Source of the DNA: Scenedesmus sp. ARA3
Taxonomy: Eukaryota; Chlorophyta; Chlorophyceae; Sphaeropleales; Scenedesmaceae
Length of the DNA stretch: 41,136 bases
Direction: 5' to 3'
NCBI GenBank assembly: GCA_004335835.1
Contig: RWJK01001589.1
Span: 32,894-74,029, forward strand
The translations under genes and the position numbers were made by a program. Positions 20,470 through 31,525 of this stretch are shown piece after piece; position 1 is the first letter of the stretch, and each line of letters begins with the position of its first letter. The notes beneath the pieces are model-generated. The model ran no database searches. It was given only the letters and a program-made list of their open reading frames with translations, and was not told the origin of the DNA.

Positions 20470-21892
20470 TTGCGACCAAAATGAGTTGCGCGCATAGCAG
20501 CACAGCAGCAGCACAACAGCAGCACAGGGCATGGGTGAGCACACAACAGGTGCAGCATGCTTTGTGATGATGATGGTGCTGGCAAAACATGTAGCATGCC
20601 GACAGGGCTGCCATCAGCACACACACAGCTGAGCTGCTGAAGCTGTTGCGCTGTGAACACAACGTCAATGCATGATCTTGACCAGCAGTCTTGCACCTGT
20701 GGCTGTCAGTGACCATCAAGTCAACAACTCACAAAGCCCAGACTGCAGCAAACCCCACACACACCTGTGACCAAACTCGCCTTCCTGCCTTGGTCGCTTT
20801 GCCTCCCTCCCATGCTCGTCCAGTGATGCATCCATGTATCGTAACTTGCCTTTCCTCGATCAAGGATGGCTACGATCTTCAGCCCTGGGCAGGGTCCAAC
20901 ACACACAGCAACAGCTGCTCGCTGACTAGCTCAAGTTGTCGCACCCCATCAACCACAGCGTTTGCTAGAACATAATCACGAAGTCTGTTTGAGATCGCTT
21001 ACAGCACAGCACAGGAACAGGGTCTTCCCTGGTTGTGGACAGACAGCGCTCCGTTTGCGACGCATGCAAGCTGCTCATGCACGACCTTCTACGGCACGGA
21101 GCAGCAGGCCACCTTCGCACATACCCCATTTCAAACCTGCCCTGGGCCCTGAGGTTTCCCCTACGCCCTTGCGACCTAGAGGTTCCCTGGCGGGGTGCAG
21201 CACCACCAAGCCGTGCATGGTCCCAGCGCCCCGTCTAGAGCCCCGTGCTCACCGAAACTGTGTTAGGTTGCTTGTGAGGCTCCTTGCCGGGTGATGTGCT
21301 GACAGCGGCTGTCCTCCCGTGTGGTGCACGGGTGGCGTATCTGCGCACTTTGCTGCTCCTGATTGCTTGATAAACTTGTTGCTGTAATTTTGCATTGGCT
21401 TCCATGGGCGTTTAACTCTTGGGCATGAGCTTTTAACAACCTTGTCACAAGTGTCAAAGCCTCGGCCTCACAAAGCCGCTCGTGTTGGTTCGTTGTGCTT
21501 ACAGTGTTCTTCCAACTCTAACTCGAAAGTCCGGGCAACTGGCCAGACGAATGTATGTGCACAGTGCTGCCAAAGATGTACACATTGCGCTGCAGTGCTT
21601 CTGCTGCAGTACAGACAGTGCACAGTGAAGCCTGCTGAATGCCTGAAAATCGTAACAACGTTGAACTATTGTGTATTCAAGCCCTGTTTGTTGCTGGACT
21701 GACGAAAGGGCTCCGTGTTGCAAGTGAAGGGTGTTGTTGCTTGATGACATCGTCAACTTGACATGGCATTGCATGCCTGGCATATGGGTGTTGCACATGG
21801 GCCGATCACCTGCAGCACAGCTGAACAGCCCTGCCTTGGTCTAGCAATGCTCAAGCAGTAGCAGCCGCAGCCAGCAAACAGACTAGTCGACA
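20470..21892. other. Divergent intergenic region between the Myb and cyclic-nucleotide genes
   Basis: About 1.4 kb between two start codons on opposite strands should hold both promoters and 5' UTRs. No convincing exon is seen. A weak resemblance between TTCACAGCGCAACAGC (near 20650, - strand) and the start of the Myb first exon may be another echo or chance. Confidence 0.55.
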
Positions 21893-24800
21893 ATGGCGCC
21901 GCAAGACCCAGCAACCAGCAGGCGTCCAGCTGCGCTGCAAGTCTCTGCTGACACTTTGGCACCATCACCCGAGCTGCTGACTAGCACAGCAACAGCTGCT
22001 GCCATGACATTCGATGATGAGGCAAGTGTTTGGCATGGTCCATGTGGCTTGCAAGTCTTCAGCAGCTCTGTCACATGCTGCAAGCTGCCAGGGCATGTAA
22101 AGCAAGGGCCACAGCCAGCAGTTCTGCCTGAGTTAGTTCACACTGCAGAAATGACAACCGCAGGACAGCACTGCTGTTGACTGCCTGCTTCTCAGCAACT
22201 GCAAGTGTTTGAGGCTGGCGTTGCCGTGCAGCATGCTGCTCCCAACCCATACGTGGCTGCATCTGCCCTGTACTGCCCTGTACCGCCTTTCCTGCAAGCG
22301 CAGCCAGCATCAGCTGCCTTACAGACAGGGTTTGCAGCGCTTGCTGCAGCCATGCCACACCTCATCAACAGCTGCAGCAGCCCATGGGACAGCAACAGCA
22401 GCTCACCCAACGGCAGGTGGCAGCGTGCTGCAGCCAAGACGCGTGCTGCCAGCAGTGCTGCAGAGATGACTGCAGCAGCGCGGCTCAAAGTGCTGCAGAA
22501 GACGCCTTTGCCAATGGTTATTGCACGCATGAAGGTAGGCATCATCATGCTGCAGACACGGCGAGCTTGCGACAACGGGTTTGGCTTGCAGGACGAGCGC
22601 GATGCGCAGCAGCTGCTGTTAGTGACAGCTGCATGGGCTGCCCTTGCACAATGGAGCACGACTCAGTTTTAGAACAGGTAGTGCAGTGTGATGTTGGGGC
22701 AGCACCACCGTTGACAACAGCAGCCGCAGCAATTCACATGCTTACTGCTGGTACAGCTGTCTTGAAGCCAAGCCCGAATAAAAGGGCCTGCATCACACTG
22801 TCCTTGCTGTGCAACAGGTACTGTTGGAGCGGCTGCACACCACTGAGTATGAAAGTGGCCCTGCAGCAGCAGCAGCAGCAGCCACAACAGCTGGCACAGC
22901 AGCAGCAAGCCTCAACCAGCAACAGGCTCGTCCGCTCAGTCCTCACAGTACTCAGCGCCAGTCAACACCACAGTCAGCAGGACGCCGATCAAGCAGCTGT
23001 TCTGCAGCCGGGGTGCGGCCCCTGAGCTGCAGCACGCCACCCAGAACCCCAGATAGCGCTAAACCTCCAGGGTCTAGGGCTCAGGGCAGGCGCAGCATCT
23101 CTGAGCCCAGCATGGGAGGGGGCATTGACAGCAGCGGCAAGCTGTCGGCGCAGACAATAGTGCAGGAGCTGGAGGTTATCTTTGGGTGAGAGCCAGAGAC
23201 AGAAATTGCAAGTTTGACTCCTTGTAATCTTGACTTTCAGCGCAGCCTGTAGGTTATGCAGCTGGGCTGTCAGCCACGCTGTCGAACGCCATCTGCTGCT
23301 TTGCTGGCTGCAGCAGGGCCAGCTAGCCTACAGGACACTGCAGCGCACTGTGCCGGTTGCAGCAAAGTTTCTCAGTGCAACAGCAGGAGAAGCATCAGCT
23401 GTGGCAATATACTCATAGGAGACATTTTCACACACATAACATGCAGAATCCAGGCATGCAGAACGAGTCAGCAGGGCGCAGTCCTACCACTGGTAACCTG
23501 ACAGTACTGTTGGTGAGTACTCTGCTGTGGTCAGCATTTGGAGATGGTTTCTGCTGTGCCTGCAGGTTTGTCAGTGAGTTCCTTGCCAAGGTTCCTGCAG
23601 AGACCCGGGTGGCGCTGGCAGCAGTGGCGCGGCTGGAGAGCTACAAGAAAGACCAGGCAGGTGCTGCGTGCTGAACATCAAATCAGTGCTGCGCTGGCGC
23701 CACTTCTGGCTCTTGCAGCCACCAGTGACGATAGTGAAACAATTATGCTGACAGAGCACCCCAAACATGCATAAATCAGCAGTCGCAGCAGTCTCTTAGC
23801 ATCCTTCAATAGTCAGCCTGCAGTGCAAGCTGTTGTAGCAAATTGCAGACAGTAGTGCTCCTGCGCTGGCTTGCATGCTGCTGCAGCTCATCTACGACAT
23901 CGGTCAGCAGGCCAGCAACTTCTACATCATCCTGTCTGGCCGCATTGACATATGGAGCCACCCGCCAGGCAGCAGCAGGTGGGCTGCGCTGCATACCACG
24001 ACAGTGCGCCTCTGCCGCCCTCATAGAACGTAGCACGTGTCATTCTTCTTCATTGCGCTGCAACGCATCAGCTGCACAAACGCACACCTGCCTGCCCTTT
24101 TGCAGGGCAGAGTCATGGCATGTGGCACTCGCAGCTCTAACTGCATACATCTGTCTGCTGTGCTTGAGCGCAGGCCCAAGTCCATCGTTAGTGTGCTGCG
24201 CAAGGGCGACACCTTTGGTGACCAGGCCATTATCAACCAGGCACGGCACAGCACAGCAGCATCGCCGGGGTCAAACGCAAGCCTGCTGGTGGTGTCACAG
24301 GAGGTGCGCCGCTGCAGGGTTTGGTCTGGACTGGTGCCGGTGCTGCATAGCTATGCTGCATAGTATGTAGGCTGCATATTGTAGCAATGCCGTGTCATCG
24401 AGATGGTGTGCCAGGCATGTACTTGCGACGCGTTCATCAACCGTATGCACAGGGATACTCAGGCGCCCTGCTTCATATGTATGCCTGCAGGATTTCCTGC
24501 AAGTGTTTGGGCCGTACTTTCAAGATGTTGCCACCACACGCACACATTTTCTTACTTCAAGTGTGGCACCACTCAAGACAGCCCAGCATGCAGAGGTAAG
24601 CACAACTCTGCTGCTGTTCGACATTATTGCCAATGCATGTGTATGCTGTTCCTGCATACCTGTGCCAGCCCGTTGAATGGGAGCATTGCAGCGTTGATCC
24701 GCGCAAACAGATGGCAACACAACAAAGCATGGCGGCGCTTGTCAGCAGCTGTTGTGAGTGCTGATGGCATGCTGCACCTGACACACAGCAAGAGGGCCAA

Positions 24801-27112
24801 TTTGTGATTGCAGTCGATATACGTCGGTGTCTAGTCGTGAATCCTGGAGCCGTGGCGCCTCTGTGCTGTGTGTGCAGGTGGCGCGGCTGTGCTCTGCCAT
24901 GGTGAGCAGCAAGCCGCCGCCAGGCAAGGAGTTTGACCTGCAGCAGGAGCAGGTCTTCTTCATAAAGGTGGGAGCCGCCAAGCACATGCCTGTTGAATGT
25001 CACAGTTAATCCATGGATGGCTGTGGTCACAGTGCATACTGGGCACTCGGTCAGGTCCTGGATGCCCTTCAGGGCTGCTCCTTGCGGAACTATCTGCATG
25101 GCCTGGCACATGCTGTACATATGCATCCGTTGACCACAGTACTGTGGTCTAGTGCATTTGGAGCTCAGCAGCCAGCAGTAGCAGCGTAGCACGTAACAGA
25201 GACGCCCGGGCTGTACACCGTTGCCGTTTTTTCAGGCTTTGCAGCTGCTGCAGCTGTAAAGGGAAAGCTTGTGTCAGCTGACACACAGCGCTGCGGACGA
25301 CCTCAGGATTTGCTGGCACCCATTGGCTGTTGCAGGCACGCTGCATGCACGTCTGCCCCATGTGCATGTACTGGTTGCTTCAAGCCACTCTGCGTGTAGC
25401 TGAAGTAAGACGCTGCTGCTGCTGCTGCCGTGCTTGCAGGAGGGTGCCTTTGAGCTGCAGCTATTCGACCTGGCAGCGCAGCGCGCAGCAGACGCAGCGT
25501 TCGCAACAGCCGTAGCAGCCTCATCAGCCAGTGCAGCCGCCAATGAACTCACTCCAGCGCGCCGCAACCCTAGCGCTACCGGCGCTCCTGCTGCAGCTGC
25601 CAGCTGCGCTACAACACAGCCAGCTACTAGTGCTCTTCCAGATGGGGACGGCCTGCTCGACGCTGCTGCAGCAGCAGCAGGCTTTGCGGCAGCAGCTGGG
25701 CCAGGGCTGGGTGGCTTGCCTGCGCTGGCGCAGCACGGCGTGCTGGCTAGTGTGCGTGTGAAGGATGGGCGGGCGCTGGGCACGCTAGGCTACGAGCGGG
25801 AGCTGCGGCGGCAGCGGCACGCAAGTGTACCCAGGCGGGTGAGTGGAAGTGACAATGGGCGGCTGTGGTGTGGCTTTGTAAGATGCATTGCTATGAGCGG
25901 GAGCTGCGGCGGCAGCGGCACGCAAGTGTACCCAGGCGTGTAAGTGGAAGTGACAATGCGGCTGTGGTTTGGCTTTGCAAGATGCATTGCTATGAGCGGG
26001 AGCTGCGGCGGCAGTGCCACGCAAGTGTTCCCAGGCGGGTGAGTGGAAGTAACAATGGGCGGCTGTGGTGGATTTGTAAGATGCATCGCTCTAAGCGGGA
26101 GCTGCGGCGGCAGCGGCACGCGAGCGTTCCCGGGCAGGGGAGTGGCTTGGGTAGCTCCTGACATCGGGCATGGTGGTATCAGGATGGCAGGGTGTGGGTG
26201 TGATGCTTGGACACAAGTATGATGCCGCCGCTACTGCTGTTGCTGGTGCTGGTGATGATTGCTGCTGCTTGCTGCAGGCGGTGGCTATGCTGGGCCCTGG
26301 CAGTTGGTTTGGTGGTGGCAGCACCATCTACGGCTCGGGGCAGCTGCTGCTGGCGCTGCGCGTGGTAGCAAGAGGTGCTGGCCCAGCCTGCACGGCAGCT
26401 GATCCCCAGCTGCACGTAACAATGTACATTTTTGCCTGCTGTGAACACGGCTTAGTAGTTTGCAGTGTGGCGAACCAGCTGCACAGCAGTTTGTGGATGT
26501 GGGTGCCAGCTTGCTGTGCTGCTGTTGAGCCCAACCTGCAGCCTTAGCAGGGCATGAAAGCACGTGTGTGTAACTGCCTGCAGCTGATAGTATTCTCATT
26601 GTGCTGTGCTGTGCAGGCAGCGGCTGCGAGCTGATCCACCTGCCATTGGACGGCATCGCGCAGCAGGGAGGCGAGGGCCTCATTGGGTGAGGCGCTGATA
26701 CACGCTGCTGCAGCTACTGTCCACCAGATTTTGCACTGCGGTCACCACCAGCAGATGTTGCACATGCTCTGCACACTGCACACATCTTGGCCAGACAGCG
26801 TTTATATGCGCGTTTTGAGATTCGGTAGGCTATATCTGTGTCGATTCTTTGGCCGCTTTGTTGTGTGCGGGCCTATGGCTCCCACCTGCTTGAGCATGAG
26901 CTGCCTGCAGCACCGCTTTCTGTTTTTTGATTGCAGGCGGCTGCGTGATGATGCAGCGTTCAGCCTGACGTACCACCTGGGGCGCCTGGGGCTGCTGCCA
27001 CCTGGCGCCTCTGTAGGCCACCCTCAAGCCGCACTACTGTCGGCAGCAGCAGGAGCAGCACACACAGCAGCGCACACAGCAGCAGAGCTGTACGGACCGA
27101 CACATGGTCCAG

Positions 27113-27148
<36 letters not shown>

Positions 27149-28711
27149 GTGCTGGGGTGCAGATTGCCCTGGCAGCGCCACTGCTGGGCACCTGGGGAGG
27201 TGGCAGCACCAGCAGCTCGATGCCAGCCACCCCTAAGCTGCATGCAGCACTGCGGGATGCTGCTGAGCCTGCAGCAGCAGCTGCAGGAGTGGGGCCGCCA
27301 GTTGCTGCTGCTGCTGCTGCATGTGGTAGGATCAGCGTAACATCTGCGCTGACGTCCTGTGCCAGCAGCAGCGCTGTTGCGTCCGGGGTGCTCAGAAGCA
27401 CAGCAGCCAGTGCAGCAGCCGTCAGCAGTGATTGCGATGCTGCTGCAGCAGCTGCTGCTGCTGCTGGCGGTACGCTGCGCAGGCACGGCAGGCAGCGGCA
27501 GAAGCATGTGCATGTTGCAGGCAGCGGCGTCTACAGCCCTGCCACAATGGCTGCGCTGCAGCATGTCAGCAGCCTGCAGGCGCAGGCCTCAACAGCACGT
27601 AACAGCAGCAGCAAGGGTGCAGCTGGCGATGATGCTGCAGGAAGACCAGCAGCAGCAACAGCAGGGTGCAGCAGCAGCAGCAGCAGTAGGCCAGCAAGTC
27701 CCAGGCAAGGAGGTAGCAGCAGCAGCAGACTAGCCAGCAGTAGCAACCCCAGGGCGTCCGTCAGATGCAGCAGCATCCTCGCTAGCCCAGCAGATGCAGC
27801 AAGTACTACAGCAACAGCTGCCACTGCCGCAGGTGGTCCAAACCCCAGCAAAGGTGCTAGCCCCTGCAGTGGTGCCGTGACTGCTGCGGAGCGCTACTGG
27901 GCGCTGCCTGGGCATGCCAGCTCGGGTGCAGCAGCAGGGCTGTCGCCGCTGCTGTCCAGCCTGTTCACAGGTGAGCGGCCTGCCTGCAATGGTCTGATGC
28001 CAGACCTGAGCTGCCTCTGCTGCTAGCTCGGTGCAGGCAGTCAACCAGGGTTTGCTGAGCATGTACTTAGGTAGCTTGCATGTAGGTGCAACATGTGGTG
28101 AAGTGGATGTGGGGCGATGGCTCAGGTTCCATTACTGGGCTGCAACGACCAAGCTGACCTTGGATGCTGCAGAAGCTCGTCAACCAACTATGTCCAAGGT
28201 TGCCCTGCCGACGTCGTCGTCTGCTGCTGCTGCTGCTGCTGCTGCTGCAGACGGCCTGCAGCCGCTGGTGCATGAGATAGATGGCCTGCTTGACAGAGCG
28301 CAAGCGCGCGGCCGGCCGGCATCAGCAGCAGCTCGCCTGCAGCAGCAGCCTGCAGCAGGATGCGGCCCCAGCGCAGCTGGCAGCGGCAAATCTAGCTGGG
28401 GCAGCCCTCAGATGAGTGGCAACAGCAGGCCGCAGAGCGCAGCAGCAGCAGCAGCAGCAGCAGGTGGAGGACTCCGTGCCTGGCAGCTTGCACAGCAGCA
28501 GCAGCAGCAGCAAGGAGGTACGAAAGGTGGCATTGGCTGCGGCTGCGGCGGCATTGCAGATGTGCCGGCTGATGTGCTGCAGCACAAGCCCTACAGCAGC
28601 TTGCTGGCTGCCACTGTGATGTGGCAGCGCAGCAGCGACGTGAGTTTGCGGCTGCCGCTGCGGCAGTGCCTGACGACAGCTGAGATTGAAAAGGGAGGCC
28701 GGCTGGTATGA
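21893..28711 (+). CDS. Protein with two cyclic-nucleotide-binding-type domains
   Basis: Exons: 21893-22021, 22196-22534, 22592-22677, 22818-23185, 23566-23656, 23887-23978, 24174-24303, 24491-24595, 24878-24967, 25440-25838, 26278-26374, 26617-26686, 26937-27970, 28173-28711; about 1,189 aa. Domain 1 (exons 5-8) has YKKDQLIYDIGQQASNFYIILSGRIDIW and the cassette FGDQAIINQARHSTAA, whose Arg is the phosphate contact expected of cAMP/cGMP binders. Domain 2 (exons 9-12) has GKEFDLQQEQVFFIKEG, a long Ala-rich insertion, then GPGSWFGGGSTIYGSG without that Arg, so it probably does not bind. The C-terminal 500 residues are low-complexity Ala/Ser/Gln. No kinase, channel or transporter domain is seen; a regulatory or scaffold role is inferred. 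Exons 1 and 5 use GC donors; exon 3 needs a frameshift (22667-22670). The 3' end is less certain because an alternative donor exists just before the stop codon. Confidence 0.82.
22667..22670 (+). other. Apparent 1-nt frameshift in a T run
   Basis: Exon 3 reads well as ...AALAQWSTTQF and then hits TAG at 22670-22672. One more T in the TTTT run would make the exon end in phase 0 at the strong AG|GTAGTG donor and join to VLLERLHTTEYESG. Sequencing or assembly error is the simplest reading; a real null allele is the alternative. Confidence 0.65.
25794..26135 (+). repeat. Four-copy, about 100-bp echo of a donor-end exon segment
   Basis: Units start at 25794, 25895, 25994 and 26093 with GAGCGGGAGCTGCGGCGGCA (AAGCGGG in the last). 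Unit 1 is the true 3' end of exon 10 of the cyclic-nucleotide gene with donor GTGAGT at 25839. Unit 2 carries GTAAGT at 25939 and unit 3 GTGAGT at 26039; unit 4 has lost the donor. Here exon and intron parts are both still similar, so this array looks the youngest. Confidence 0.95.
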
Positions 28712-29532
28712 GTGAAATGCGAAGATTATGTACCTCAAGTGCCATGCAGAGGGTTTGCTGCTATGCATGTAGTGGAGTGCTGCTGAAGCCCAACGGCTTT
28801 CATGGTGCTCTGCAGCAGCTGGTGCTCAGCTTGCCCAACTCCGCACGTTTGGACAGAAGGCAGCAGGGTTGAGTCATGTAACAGTTCCTGGTACATGGAC
28901 CCTGCATAGCATCACTGCGATGTGTGTTACACCTTAAAGCTCAAAGCACCACGCTACGTCGGGGTTTGACGGTATCTCCAAGTGTGCGACAAAAAGTTGA
29001 CTTCTACTACAGCCTCAGCTGCGGCGCTCACTTCTGTCGTCCGGCCCGGCAGCGGAGGCCTGCAAGAAGCCAACGTTTGCGGAGTAGTGGAGTTCACATA
29101 AGTTTCAGCGTTCGTTAGTTCGGCGGCAGGCAGGAGAAGGGAGCACCGCAGTGGAAGCAGCAGCAACATCAGTGAGTACAGGTTGCTGGACGCCTCGGTT
29201 CGGCCATGCAAGCACAACAACTCGTACAGACGAATACAAACATGAATGAACTAAGCTTGCATGCTCCTGGTACAGCGTGCTTCTGCTGTTCTGAAGCGCC
29301 ACCCCTGCACTCCTTCCACATGCAATCACCTCAATCATGCTGCTGCTTGCAAACACCTGCCCTGTGTGCAGCCGCAGGCACGCATTGCTCTCACACACTT
29401 GGCAGCGGCAGCACCTGCCGCAAGCCCACATCCAGCAGCGGCAGCAGCAGCCAGCAGTGAGCAGCTCTGCTGCTGGCACAGCCAGGCGTTGAAGCAGCAG
29501 CAGCAGCAGCACCAGCAGCAGTAGCAGCAGCC
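28712..29532. other. 3' UTR of the cyclic-nucleotide gene and DPH3 promoter region
   Basis: No additional gene is supported. A TGTAA signal lies at 28877. Sequence just upstream of 29533 is a CAG-rich, probably transcribed leader ending AGCAGCC before the DPH3 start codon. Confidence 0.6.
28877..28881 (+). promoter_or_regulatory. TGTAA poly(A) signal
   Basis: About 165 nt after the stop codon of the cyclic-nucleotide-binding gene. Its position supports ending the CDS at 28711 rather than splicing to a later exon. Confidence 0.6.
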
Positions 29533-30311
29533 ATGTCGTATGACGAGGTGGAGATTGAGGACATGAAGTGGGACGAGCAGCTGCAGGCATACACCTACTC
29601 CTGCCCCTGCGGCGATGTGTTCCAAATCACGCTGGTGAGTGCAGCACAGCAGCCTTCTTAGTTGCTGATTTGCTGTGGACGGCAGACTCGGCAATGTCGC
29701 AGACGTACAGCAAATGTCAAGCTTGATGCTGCTGTTTCTTTGTGTGGGTGGGATGTGTGATGTGTTGCAGGATGGGCGACGGGCTGATGTTTATACCTGT
29801 TTTGCTGTTCTGCTGTCCTGCAGGAGCAACTGAAGGCTGGGGAGGAGATTGCTCGCTGCCCCAGCTGCTCCCTGTACATTACTGTCATCTATGATCAGGT
29901 GGGCTGCACAGCATGCAGGGGTGATGCGAGCTGATGCAGCATGTGAACCAGCTTGCAGCAGCTGCGGCTGCAGGAAGATGGAGCAGCTCCTGCAGCATGC
30001 GTGCATGGCAACACAGCTGGCACCACTGGTGGCACGTGTGTGGTGGCACGTGGTACGTGTGTGGTTAGCCTCGTCTGTTGCATAGGCAGCATAGGCAGCA
30101 AAGCATGGCTGGCATATCAGCAGCTGCCAGTTTGTTCACAATCCCCTGGGGCTGGCCGGCACGCTACTCGCGTGCTGCCACAGACTTGAACTGCTGCTGC
30201 TGAAGTGCTGCTGCTACTGCTGCTGCTGCCTGCTTGTAGGATGACTTTTTGGACGCAGAGCCCCCGAGCGGTGCAGGCCAAGCGCAGCCGTCAGAGGTTG
30301 TTGTGCACTGA
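29533..30311 (+). CDS. DPH3: Diphthamide biosynthesis protein 3 (CSL zinc finger)
   Basis: Three GT-AG exons (29533-29634, 29824-29898, 30240-30311) give 82 aa, the usual length of the family. The start MSYDEVEIEDMKWDE is the family's hallmark N-terminus. Metal ligands are Cys24, Cys26, Cys46 and Cys49 in SCPCGD and CPSCSL. DPH3/KTI11 is an iron-binding electron donor for the first step of diphthamide formation on elongation factor 2 (with DPH1-DPH2). In yeast it also partners KTI13 in Elongator-dependent tRNA wobble-uridine modification. It acts in the cytosol. After the conserved YDQDDFLD the last 19 residues are Gly/Ala/Gln/Ser-rich and not conserved, which is normal. No echo copies are present in its introns. 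Confidence 0.97.
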
Positions 30312-31525
30312 GCCAACAGCTCTGTATCAGGATGGACTGGAGAGCACTTGCGCCCCTTGGGGTCTGGCTGGGCAGGTGCATGGCACAGCACCACGCCATG
30401 CTGCGAGGAGGGTGCCACTTGCGCGTCGCTTGCGCGACGCTTGCGCAGGTTGCGTGTCGCTTGGTAGGTTGAAGGAAACAGCATGAGGGTGTTTGCTGAG
30501 TGCCTCGTAGATGCTATCAGCGTGCCAGAGCTGTGCAGGCAGCAGGTGGTAGCTGTCTTACTGTGCAGCACAGGCCAAGCAAACGAGGCAGGCCCACATA
30601 TGTAGTTCCCAGCAGCCATGCACATGTAATCAGTAACCCATCAATCCGCTGATATGAAGGTGTCGCACCTTGGGGCAGGAGACATTTGTCAGATGGCTTG
30701 TGGCTGGCAGATGCCAGCGGAGAGCTGTGGCACATGCCTCAGCTGCAGCAGCTGCAGTCAGCCGCACTGCCAGCTATGTCATCACACGTCTCAGCTTCGG
30801 CTTCCATTGGCTTCTATCAACAGCACACGCAGCAGCAGTAGCAGCAGCAGCAGCCGGGGCATATGTGTCGTCCGCCTGCTTGCTCATAATTTCAGTCCAA
30901 CTGTGTGTTGGCGACTGCCTGTCTGGTAGTGCTGTCAGTGCTGCGATGCACTAGACAGAGCCGCACTGGCATCGCATGGTGCACCAGCACAGCTGTGTTG
31001 CAGGTTATCACATGGTTGCTAGGTGGTGGTAACTCAACTACATGTGTGTGGAGAGCGCCGCGTGCGAGCATCCAAAAGCTGGGATACTGCTAAATTCAAA
31101 AACAGCAAGTGGTCAGGCTGGTGTGCAGGTGCCTGGCCTGGTGGGCGTGTTTTCATCCAGCTGATGGATTGCAGGGCACAATCTGGCATCTCAAAAGAAT
31201 TTTGAAAGTAACAGTTGAGCCTTTGAATGAGCAGGGCGCAGTTGGCGAGGCCATTACTAGTTCTGCGTGGTAGTGTCAACAGCACTGTTGCCCGCCCACC
31301 ACAGGACAAACGAGCAGGAAGCAATCGCTGCTGATACATAAACTGATCATAACCTTCAGACTCACTGGATCATGATGGCTGCCGTTTTAAAAACTGCCAG
31401 AACCTGAGCCTGAGCACTACTAGCGCGCCTCAACCTCAGCTCGAACTTGAGCTCTGCACCGGCCACTCCTTCCTACCTTTGGACGCTGCCAGGGGTCCCT
31501 CCTTTATATTTATCAATTGACCACC
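30312..31525. other. 3' UTR of DPH3 and upstream region of the next gene
   Basis: No gene is supported. It contains a TGTAA signal at 30625, short tandem words CGTCGCTTGCGCGACGCTTG near 30424-30460, and the promoter and leader of the flavoprotein gene. A TTTATATTTAT stretch at 31503 sits too close to the start codon to be a normal TATA box. Confidence 0.6.
30625..30629 (+). promoter_or_regulatory. TGTAA poly(A) signal for DPH3
   Basis: First TGTAA after the DPH3 stop codon, about 315 nt downstream. Confidence 0.55.

Noticed and set aside
20560..20660. Possible QLQ-type motif (FTAQQLQQL) upstream of the Myb gene
   Set aside because: The match is a few residues in Gln-rich sequence, lacks the rest of the domain and has no clear splice into the first exon.
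25794..26135. CRISPR-like array
   Set aside because: Units are about 100 bp, include coding sequence and a splice donor, and lie in a nuclear gene; there is no repeat-spacer structure.
28800..28872. Extra last exon of the cyclic-nucleotide gene after a GTATGA donor at 28706
   Set aside because: It would put the stop only a few nt before the TGTAA signal. Ending at 28711 leaves a normal 3' UTR.
30424..30470. GC-rich tandem words suggesting a regulatory array
   Set aside because: Only three or four imperfect 10-11 bp units in a 3' flank, indistinguishable from simple sequence.
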